Below are positions 41,936 through 53,900 of a DNA stretch of 64,000 bases, in pieces (within the stretch, counting starts at the first letter, position 1; every line of letters starts with the position of its first letter). Under the pieces are notes generated by a model, which did no database searches, was not told the DNA's origin, and was given only the letters and a program-made list of their open reading frames with translations. Source of the DNA: Megaustenia siamemsis (lineage: Eukaryota; Mollusca; Gastropoda; Stylommatophora; Ariophantidae); the NCBI GenBank assembly GCA_032433765.1, contig JAVIAB010000059.1:62836178-62900177 (forward strand), in the 5' to 3' direction. The translations under genes and the position numbers were made by a program.

Positions 41936-44900
41936 GTGAGTCTTGTAAAGTATGTGTGTTTAATTTGTTTGTATCGATCATTTTATTTGGAGGTGAAGTG
42001 GCGCCTCATAGCACCAGAACTGAAAGTTGTCAGCGACCCACAGCTGAATTCTGCGACAGGATTGGTGAATCAGAACCATCCAGACATTGATCCACCTCTC
42101 CGCGGTGCCTCTAGTAACAGACTAACCTGTCTAGTCTGGCTAAGCGAGTAGGGATCGAAAAGGAAAGACAACCCTGTACTCAAAAATGTCATTCTGAACT
42201 CGGATGTGTTGGGCCGACAGGCGCAAATAACACAGTTATACTGCAAACCACAACACAAGGCATATATGCCCACTTAACGTCCTTTTAAGGGCGGATGATG
42301 AAGAAGAGTACTCCTTTAGTCATCAGGCGCAAGCAAACAGCATCGTTGTGAGCTGATTGGTTTATTCCTATCATGGGCAGGCTGGTTAGATTGCGTGTGA
42401 AACATTTCTTGTTGTAGACAAATCATGAGGTATTCATGTCGACAATGATGATAATCAGGACTATGGACTTTTCCACTTACGTCAAAAAGGTTTACGTGTT
42501 GGAATCTGTGTTGTTAAAGAGGGTTGTGTGTTTGATCTCAGGATTTTATAAATTACTTTAAATCGTTTGCACGTTGATAAAAAGTAAAGTAAAGTAAAGT
42601 AAAGTAAAGTAAAGTAAAGTAAAGTAAAGTAAAGTAAAGTAAAGTAAAGAGCCTCCGTCACGCCAAGTCGCGTATAGTGAATATGATGTTATTGACTATA
42701 AATTGTACAGACCTTCAGCACATGATTTTTGATGTAATATGGTCGGTATTACGCCCGTGCCGCTTTACTTTTCCAGAAAATATCCAGTACCCATATAAGG
42801 CTGGGTGAACCCGGAAACCATCGGTTGGGATCGAACACTACCTCTTGTCCTTTATAGTCCAGTTCACTAACCACTGACCTTGCATGTTGATAAGGCTGTT
42901 GTTAAACCTGTGCTGTAGTCTCAGGAACAATGTTCATGGCTGATATTATTTTGGATTCAGATATAAGAACGCGAAAGGTGGGAAACTATTCAGTCTTGGC
43001 TGGTTACAAGACTTCATCATCAATGTAACAACAAAAAACACACGTTTTCAGTTATTTTGTTGTTGATGAGTTCCTCATCGCTGCCTGTTCTATTTTTGTT
43101 TAAAAAGATAATCACAAATATATAACATGTTATATTCCATACAATACATCAAATATTACGCGAGTAGAGGTACAGAAAATATATAAAATAAAAAAAATGA
43201 AATGGTATTGTCGGAACGTCATAGTCTGTCTGGTCTCCTCTTTTTCAGCAGCTTAATACCATTTTATATTCTTTATTTTATTTTTAACATAGAGGATGTA
43301 TCTAGAAAAAGATGTATCTAGACAAAGATGTATCTAGACAAAAATGTATCTAGACAAAGATGTATATAAACAAAGAGGTATCTAGACAAAGATGTATCTA
43401 GACAAAGAGGTATCTAGACAAAGATGTATCTAGACAACGATGTATCTAGAAAAATAGGTATCTAGACAAAGATGTATCTAGACAAAAATGTATCTAGACA
43501 AAGATGTACATAAACAAAGAGGTATCTAGACAAAGAGGTATCTAGACAAAGATGTATATAAAAAAGAGGTATCTAGACAAAGAGGTATCCAGACAAAGAT
43601 GTATATAAACAAAGAGGTATCTAGACAAAGAGGTATCCAGACAAAGATGTATATAAACAAAGTGGTATATAGACAAAGAGGTATCTAGACAAAGAGGTAA
43701 CAAGTAAAGTAAAGTAAAGTAAAGTACCCCCGTCACGCCAAGCGGTATATAGGGAATATGGTGTTAGTGACCATACATTTTACAGAACAGACCATCTTCG
43801 GCACATGATTTTGCGGTAATATGGTCGGTATTACGCCCGTGCCGCTTTACTTTTCCAGAAAAAAATCCGGTACCCATTAAAGGCTGGATGAACCGGAAGC
43901 CGTCGGTTGGGATCGAATCCTACCTTTTATCCTTTGTAGTCCTGTTCACTAACCACTGAGCTATCGCGGCTCCCCAGACAATGAGGTATCTGGACAAAAG
44001 TCATCAATCAGCTTACTCTCAGTCACTAGTACCAGTCCCAGAAAGTCACAGTCAAGAAAAGGTACCTCACTCAGCCAACATCTTCACCTACCTTGTCAGC
44101 AGTTTCATCCAATCAGTAAACATCAACTCTAAGATCAATAACACAATTCCCAAAACTGGTGACGTATTAGACATTCTGCGAGACAACTCTTGGAACCTCG
44201 ATGGGGTGACTCATGAAACAAGTGATTTAGTGCTTGGTCAGTATGGAAAAGCAACAAAGACCAGAAGAAATGTTTAACTGTTTCTTTATATATATATTTG
44301 TTAATGTAAATATATTTCCACAGCAATTATAGTTGACAGGGCTCTTTACTTTGTTTTTTTTTTTTTTTACTGTACGTGCATCATATGACAGCTGATTAAA
44401 TATAAAACACGTCAGTACACAAGATACATATAGTAACACACATCAGAAGATGCTGACCTCATTGTTTGCAATTCACGATATTTCCTTCAGAAATTTATTT
44501 CTGGATAAAAAGTGTCATTTTATGAGATTTATCCATCCGTTACATAAAGAAACAACAGATAAATTGGTTCGGCCACAAACCAAGACAAAAAGAACTAATA
44601 ATGACACAAAGAGCCATAAACAAACGTTACGAAAATGCCAAATTAAAAGGAAGACCGAGAAAGAGATGGATAAAGGGAATGCTAGAGTCAGTAGGAGGGA
44701 TAACACCAGGACAGGCCAACAGAATAGCAAAGAATCGCAGATTGTATCTCCCCTCGACGCCAACGGCAATAGAGGAAGGACAGAAGAAAAGAAGATCCAT
44801 CCGTTGCATACCATAACTTGAAGTGTCGTTCGGGCATCACTTCGCCAACCGTCTCCACTTCTCTCCGTCTTCAATCCTTCTTTTGGAACTCTGCCAAGTT

Positions 44901-47900
44901 GAGAACTATCAGTTCATTGATGTTATCTTCCCCACTTTGTCTCTACCTACATTTCATTTTCGCTGGAGGCGAAGGCGCACCTCACAGCACCAGAGCTGGA
45001 AGTTGTCAGCGACCCACAGCTGATGGCTTGTGCCAGGATCGGTGAACCAGAACCATCCAGACTCTGCTCCACCTCTCCGCGGTGCCTCTAGTAACAGACT
45101 AACTTGTCTAGTCTGGCCAAGCGAGTGGGGATCAAAGAGAGACGACAACCCGATACTCAAAAATGTCATGCTCATGTCGGATGTGTTGGGCCGAAAGGCA
45201 CAAATATCACAGTTTTCCTGTAAACCACAACACAACGCAGACACGCTCACTTAACATCCTTTTAAGGACGGATGATGAAGAGGTACACTCCTTTAGTCAT
45301 CAGGCAAGCAATCATTCTCGCTCCTCGCACATTTCCTTTAAGAATGGTTTTTACTAGGACCGGCGATGAGATACGTGACCCAACCATTTCATTTATTCCT
45401 TCTTGACAATAGTCAAAATCGTATCATGTACTCGTACTGCGAGTGCTCGTCGTACTTTTTTGCTAAAAATATTTCATTTATGACAAGATCTAAGCAAGAG
45501 ATGTTCACATTCTACGATAACATTGCATCTCCATCGCTTATGTTTGTCTCTGTTGTTTTGCTGCACATGATCACGTTTCGCAAGCACACATAAACATTAA
45601 CATAAACAGGGTGTGAAGGTAGCCTTATTTTATTGTCATACATGATGTTTTAACACATATTTTCATATAAAATATTTCGTGCACAAAATTGTAACTTTTA
45701 ATTTACTTTTCTTCTTCAGATTCGGGTTGTTCTTTTGCTAGCCCTGGCAGTTGTTGGTGGTACGCATGTGATTTGTTTCCTTTATATTAGCATATTCCAC
45801 ATTATTGTTTGGTATCTCTCTTTAGTGCTTTGTATCTGTGTGTTCCTGTTAAACAGCAATAATGTAATGAAGAAATAGAGAGACTTCAGAAAGAATAAAG
45901 AAAGAGAAAGAACAACGCAAATACTTATAGCTTGCGGTGCATAATGTTCTACGTTTTATTTCCATTATGGTGGGGAGAAGGGAGATCGGTGGTATTGAGG
46001 TAAAACGCCGGCATCGGAACCAGAAGGTTGTGGGTTCCATTCCAACAAAACGTATTTGGAGTTGTTTTACTTCGACTACGTGATTTCCTTGAGCCTTCAA
46101 TCTCCTCTGCACTCTGGATAGTGATATCCGGTATCTAGTCCTCTCGGAAAACGATTTAGGAACATGCAATCCACTGTTTGCAGTCTGGACACGTTAAAGA
46201 GCCCTTAGCTGTTGGAAATGATCACGAGTAGGCCCAATAATATGTCAGGGGGGTCCGGGTTCGATCCCCAGCAGTGGCGGATTCTTTATTGGACAGAAAG
46301 GCTCCGCGGTTCACCCAGCCTCTAAATATGGGTACCAGAGATTTTTCTGCTAAGTAAAAGCGGCCTGACATGATACCGACCACATCACCCAAAAATGTGC
46401 CATGGTCATAGAAAAATATTGTCACTAACACCGTATACCTCATATGTCTGTCAAGGCCTGGAAGGAACCTTTTCATTTTTCCTTATTAATGTGAAGGAAA
46501 ACATCCACCAGAAAACATCCACTAGAAAACATCCACCAGAAAACATCCAGCAGAAAACATCTAGCAGAAAACACCCACCAGAGAACATCCACAAGAAAAC
46601 ATCCACCAGATAACATTCACTAGAAAACATCTAGCAGAAAACATCCAGCAGAAAACATACAGCAGAAAACATCCAGCAGAAAACATCGACCAGAAAACAT
46701 CCAGCAGAAAACATCCACAAGAAAACATCCAGCAGAAAACATCCACCAGAAAACATCCAGCAGAAAACATACAGCAGAAAACATCCAGCAGAAAACATCT
46801 AGCAGAAAACACCCAGCAGAGAACATCCACAAGAAAGCATCCACAAGAAAACATCCAGCAGAAAACTTCCACCAGAAAACATCCACCAGAAAAAATCCAG
46901 CAGAAAACATCCACCAGAAAACATCCAGCAGAAAACATCCACCAGAAAACATCCAACATAAAACATCCAGCATAAAACATCAAGCAGAAAACATCCACCA
47001 GAAAACATACAGCAGAAAACACCCAGCAAAAACATCCACAAGAAAACATCCACTAGAAAACATTCACTAGAAAACTTCAACCAGAAAACATCCACCAGAA
47101 AAAATCCAGCAGAAAACATCCACCAGAAAACATCCAGCAGAAAACATCCACCAGAAAACATCCAACATAAATCATCCAGTATAAAACATCAAGCAGAAAA
47201 CATCCACCAGAAAACATCTGCAAGAAAACATCCACCAGAACACATCCAGCAGAAAACATCCACCAGAAAACTTCCAGCCGAAAACATCCACCAGAAAATA
47301 TCCACTAGAAAACATCAACCAGAAAACATAAGGCTGAAAACATCAAGCAGAAAACATCCACCAGAAAACATCCACCAGAAAACATCCACCAGAAAAATCC
47401 AACAGTTAACTCTACCAGAAAACGTCCAAGAGAAAACATCCAGCAGAAAACATCCACGAGAAAGCATCCACTAGAAAACATCCAGCAGAAAACATCCACC
47501 AGAAAACTTCCACCAGAAAACATCCAGCAGAAATTATCCACCAGAAAACATCCAGCAGAAAACATCCAGCAGAAAACATCAAGCAGAAAACATCCACCAG
47601 AAAACATCCACCAGAAACATCCACCAGAAAACATCCAGTCGAAACATCAACCAGAAAACATCCACTAGATAACATCCAGCAGAAAACATCCACCAAAAAA
47701 CAACCAGCAGAAAACATCCACCAGAAAACATCAACCAGAAAACATCCAGCAGAAAACATCCACCAGCAAAAATCCAACAGTAAACATCTTAAAGAAAACA
47801 TCCAAGAGAAAACATCCAGCAGAAAACATCCACTAGAAAACATCCAATAGAAAACATCTACCAGAAAACATCAACCAGAAACATCCACGAGAAAACATCC

Positions 47901-50900
47901 AGCAGAAAATATCCACAAGAAAACATCCAGCAGTAAACATCCACAAGAAAATATCCAGCAGAAAGTATCCACAAGAAAACATCCAACAGAAAACATCCAC
48001 CAGATAACATCCACCAGAAAACATTCAGCAGAAACATTCACCAGAAAATATCCACAAGAAAACATCCACCAGAAAACTTTCACTAGAAAACATCCACAAG
48101 AAAACATCCACTAGAAAACATCCACCAGAAAACATCCACTAGAAAACATCCATCAGAAAACATCAAACAGAAAACATCCACTAGAAAACATCCAGCAGAA
48201 AACATCCACTAGAAAACATCCACTAGAAACATCCACGAGAAATCATCCAGCAGAAAATATCCACAAGAAAACATCCAACAGAAAACATCCTCCAGAAAAT
48301 ATCCACAAGAAAACATCCAGCAGAAAATATCCACAAGAAAGCATCCAGCAGAAAACATCCGCCAGATAACATCCACCAGAAAACATCCAGCAGAAAACAT
48401 CAACCAGAAAATATCCACAAGAAAACATCATGCATAAAACATCCACCAGAAACTTGCACTAGAAAACATCCAGCTGAAAACATCCACCAGAAAACATCCA
48501 CCAGAAAACATCCAGCATAAAACATCAAGCAGAAAACATCCACCAGAAAACATACAGCAGAAAACACCCAGCAAAAAACATCCACAAGAAAACATCCACC
48601 AGGCAACATTCACTAGAAAATTTCCACCAGAAAACATCCACCAGAAAAAATCCAGCAGAAAACATCCACCAGAAAACATCCAGCAGAAAACATCCACCAG
48701 AAAACATCCAACATAAAACATCCAGCATAAAACATCAAGCAGAAAACATCCACCAGAAAACATCAGCAAGAAAACATCCACCAGGAAACATCCAGCAGAA
48801 AACATCCACCAGAAAACTTCCAGCCGAAAACATCCACCCGAAAACATCCACTAGAAAACATCAACCAGAAAACATAAAGCAGAAAACATCAAGCAGAAAA
48901 CATCCACCAGAAAACATCCACCAGAAAATATCCAGCAGAAAACATCCACCAGAAAACTTCAACCAGAAAACATCCAGCAGAAAATATCCAGCAGAAAAAC
49001 ATCCAGCAGAAAACATCCAGCAGAAAACATCAAGCAGAAAACATCCACCAAAAAACATCCACCATAAACATCCACCAGAAAACATCCAGCCGAAAGCATC
49101 AACCAGAAAACATCCACTAGAAAACATCCAGCAGAAAACATCCACCAAAAAACATCCAGCAGAAAACATCAACCAGAAAACGTCCAGCAGAAAACATCCA
49201 CCAGAAAAATCCAACAGTAAACATCTAACAGAAAACATCCAAGAGAAAATATCCAGCAGAAAACATCCACGAGAAAACATCCAAAGAAAACATCTACCAG
49301 AAAACATCCACCAGAAACATCCAGGAGAAAACATCCAGCAGAAAATATCCACAAGAAAACATCCAGCAGTAAACATCTACAAAAAAACATCCAGCAGAAA
49401 GTATCCACAAGAAAACATCCAACAGAAAACATCCACCAGATAACATCCCCAGAAAACATTCAGCAGAAAACATCCACCAGAAAATATCCACAAGAAAACA
49501 TCCACCAGAAAACTTGCACTAGAAAACATCCACCAGAAAACATCCCCTATAAAACATCCACCAGAAAACTTTCACTAGAAAACATCCACAAGAAAACATC
49601 CACTAGAAAACATCCACTAGAAAACATCCACCAGAAAACATCCACTAGAAAACATCCATCAGAAAATATCAAACAGAAAACATCCACTAGAAAACATCCA
49701 GCAGAAAAACATCCACCAGAAAACATTCACAAGAAACATCCACGAGAAAACATCCAGCAGAAAATATCCACAAGAAAACATCCAGCAGAAAACATCCACC
49801 AGAAAATATCCACAAGAAAACATCCAGCAGAAAATATCCACAAGAAAGCATCCAGCAGGAAACATCCGCCAGATAACATCCACCAGAAAACATCCAGCAG
49901 AAAACATCCACCAGAAAATATCCACAAGAAAACATCCTGCGTAAAACATCCACCAGAAAACTTGCACTAGAAAACATCCACCAGAAAACATCCACCAGAA
50001 AACATCAACCAGAAAACATTCACCAGAAAGCTTCCTCTAGAAAACATCCACAAGAAAACATCCACTAGAAAACATCTACCAGAAAACATCCACTAGAAAA
50101 CATCCACCAGAAAACATCCACCAGAAAACATCTAACAGAAAACATCCACTAGAAAATATCCACTAGAAAACTTCCACTAGAAAACATCCACCAGAAAACA
50201 TCCACTAGAAAACATCCAACAGAAAACATCCACTAGAAAATTTCCACCAAAAAACATCCACCAGAAAACTTCCACTAAAAAAAATCCACAAGAAAACACC
50301 CACTAGAAAACATAAACCTGAAAACTTCCACTAGAAAACATCCACAAGAAAACATCCACTAGAAAACATCCACTAGAAAACATCCACCAGAAAACATCCA
50401 CTAGAAAACATCCACTAGAAAACATCCACTAGAAAATATACAAACTCTCGACGATATAAAATTTAGGATCTCCTCTGACGTCATGAAGTATCTGTCTAAT
50501 TGAGCCTCTGACGTCATGGAGTATCTGCTTAAATGAGCCTCTGACGTCATGGAGTATCTGCCTAATTGAGCCTCTGACGTCATGGAGTATCTGCCTAATT
50601 GAGCCTCTGACGTCATGGAGTATCTGCCTAATTGAGCCTCTGACGTCATGGAGTATTTGCCTATTTGAGCCTCTGACGTCATGGAGTATCTGCCAAATTG
50701 AGCCTCTGACGTCATGGAGTATCTGCCTAATTGAGCCTCTGACGTCATGGAGTATGTGCCTAATTGAAAGTTAAGAAAATGTGATGTTCACGGACCATGC
50801 ATACCTTCGAGACTTCGCTACAGACATTAAAGCTAGCGTGAACAAAAATAAACAAAAAAAAACATTTTCATTATTTTTGTTTATTTTTCTTTTACCTGTC

Positions 50901-53900
50901 ATATGGATTTATTTTTCCTAATCGGCTTCCATTTAGGTGGTTAGTTGATCGACAAATCATCGACACAGTTTATCGGATTTTGTCTGTTTTGAGATCCTCC
51001 TTTCGGTTTATACCCTGACTGCGACCCCGACGATCCCAGTTCTGTGTTGGTTTACCAGGCTTCTTTAGGTTCTCTGTGTAATGCTTATGTTTGGCATTGG
51101 CCCTTTTGATGCAAAACTGTTGAAGCTTACCAATGTTTGTAAATTCATATTATTTCCATAATAATTTAGTCATTCTTCCTTCTTGAGAGCATTTAGAAAG
51201 TCAAACAAGTCCATTGCTCATCCGTTCTCCAGGTTTTCGTGCTGGGATAGTTGCAGTAGTTATAGTTAGTCGAAGGCCCCGAAATCACTGCAAAATTACA
51301 ATTAACATCGATATTTGCTCAACCGTCCGTAACAATGGAATCATCCGAATTAACATCTCATCGCATTGAAGGATCTAAACTAAAGGCAGCTGCAGTCCCC
51401 ATCATAACAGCTATAGCACACTTCAAAAGACATAAAGCCAAGCGGTACTGAAAGTGAACGCAGCTGAACTATCCTTTGTCATACGATGTCATCGTTCATC
51501 GTAAGTAACAGGAATATTCAAACACGATCCGGATGAAAAAAAAAAACAGCTCACAGTGTGCACAGAGCACTAAACTCATTAGCTCCGTGTTTTGATTTCT
51601 TTGTTTAAATTTAATAGTCTTTCTGTTTAACCTGATAAAGGGTTTTATCGTAATGTGTATTGTGTTCCTATTAGTTTAGCTGTTTCATACTGTTATATGT
51701 TTACGTTACAAATTATCCACATCATCCAACTCAGCATGCCTGTCTACTCATTCATTTCCCGTTTTACACCAAAGTCTCCAACGAAAAAAAAAAAGCAAAC
51801 TTTTGTCTGCGTTGACCTCTTCGAAGACTCAAACCCGTCTCAATCTACTACTCCATACTAAGACACAGTGAACTGGACTACAAAGAACAAGAGGTAATGT
51901 TCGATCCCAACCGACGGCCACCGATTCACCCAGCCTTTAATGGGTACCGGATTTTTTTTTCTGGGAAAGTAAAGCGGCACGGGCGTAATACCGACAACAT
52001 TACCCCAAAAATCATGTGTCGAAGGTCTGTAAAATTGATTGTCACTAACACCATAACCCCTATACGCCACTTGGCGTGACGGGGGTACTTTACATTACTT
52101 ATTATACTAATATATATAATGAAGGCTATGTCTGAAAAGTGTTCCTTCTTGCAGTTTCCTCATATTCCAAGTCCGGCTTGTTGCAGGAGCTACTGAGTTA
52201 AGTGCTCTGTGCACACCGTGAGCTGTGTGTCTCATCCGTTTTGATCCTGCTTCGATATCCCGCTTGTTTACGATGAATGATGATATCGTATGACAGGGAA
52301 CAGTTGGCTGTGTTCACTTTCTGCGCGGTTTCGCCTTATGTCTTTTGGCGTGTGCTGAGACTGCTACGATGGGAACTACAGTTACCTTTCTTTGTTTGGG
52401 AGATGAGTTGGTAATTCGGATGATTCCACTGGCACGGGCGGTTGAGCAATTATGGATTTTAATTCGTTTGCTGTGATGCCGAGGCCTTCCATAACCAATA
52501 ACCAATAACCAATAACTTATTATACTGAGACACAGGAATGGTTACGCTTTTTATTTTATCATTTCAAGACCAACTAAACTGAGCTGTAATTCAAAAAGCG
52601 AAATTAAATTAAAACACAACTCGACTTCGTGTTTTCTTTGATCTTGAGATTTCATATTCTGATATTTTATTTGCACATAAAATATTGATATACTTTAAAC
52701 ATTATTTTAGTTTTCAGTACATCGTGCCAGAATGGCTGGAGAGAGTTTAACAATCACTGCTATTCCTTCAGTGATGAAAGCGTAACTTGGCTGGTTGCTG
52801 TGGTTAGTATTTTGCATTATCAATGTTTCTATAATCACTGGCAAACTTGACTTCATATTGATCAAAAATGTTCATTTAATTCATTTAAAAGGATTATCTT
52901 TCTTTATAGTTGATCCATGCTATAAATTATTACTTTTATCTAAGCCTTTGTGTCTCAAAATTCAGTATTTACATTATCGCATCAGTCGTTAAAGCCATAA
53001 CCAGTTTATCAAACTGTGATATATTGAGCCCAGTGCTATGTAGACCCATGTGATATGTTGACCCCTGTTCTAAGTCGATTCATGTGTTATGTTGGCCCGT
53101 GTGCTATCTTGTCCGCTTTGATATATGTTGTCCCATGTGATATGTTGACTCGTGTGCTATATTGACGCCTGTGCTAGGTTGGCCCCAGTGCTTTGTAGAC
53201 CCATGTGATATGTTGACCCCTGTACTAAGTCGATTCATGTGTTATGTTGGCCCGTGTGCTATCTTATCCGCTGTGATATGTTGTCTCATGTAATATGTTG
53301 ACTCATGTGCTATATGGACCACTGTGCTAGGTTGACCCCTGTATTAAATCGACTAATGTGCTATATTGCCTGCTGTGATATGCTGGCCCCTGTGATGTGT
53401 TGACTCATGTGCTATTTTGACCCCTGTTAAATGTTGATCCCTGTGATTTGTTGACCTCTATGATATGTTGACCCATGTGCTATGTTATCCCATGTCTTAT
53501 GTTGACCCCTGTGAAATGTTAACCCCTGTGATGTGTTGACCACGGAACTATATGGACCTAAATACTAGGATGACCCCTGTGCTAGACTAACCCATGTGAT
53601 ATCCTGATCCCTGAGCTAGGTTAGTCCCTGTGCTAGATTGACCCATGTGCTTGGTCGATCCATGTGCAATGTTGACCCGTGCTATGTTGACATCCGTGAT
53701 ATGTTGATCTCTGTGATATGTTGACCTCTGTGTTATATTCTTCCTGTGATATGTTGACCACTGTGCTATGCTGACCCCGTGATATGTTGACCCTTGTGAT
53801 ATATTAAACCTTGTGATATGTTGATCCCTGTAATATGTGACGCCTGTGATATGTTGACACCTGTGCTATGCTGACCCCTGTGTATGTTGATGTCCGTGAT

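Noticed and set aside
41933..42151. 72-codon frame starting at the lectin ATG (MVSLVKYVC...)
   Set aside because: It is read-through into intron 1 past a consensus donor GTGAGT; joining to exon 2 gives a proper signal peptide instead.
41985..45325. Two direct R4 copies as LTRs of one retrotransposon
   Set aside because: No gag/pol between them, no primer site, no TG...CA ends, and a third solo copy in inverse orientation with the same borders; the interior is SINEs, an array and a LINE scrap.
46561..50439. More than a dozen long overlapping minus-strand frames rich in C, F, W (MFSGGCFLLDVF...)
   Set aside because: All lie in the 14-bp array; a stop-free unit with length not divisible by three opens every frame. 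No start context, splice sites or coding bias.
50470..50766. Minus-strand frame with 11-residue repeat MTSEAQLGRYS as a protein
   Set aside because: 33 is a multiple of three, so the frame stays open by unit length alone; it lies in an intron on the opposite strand.
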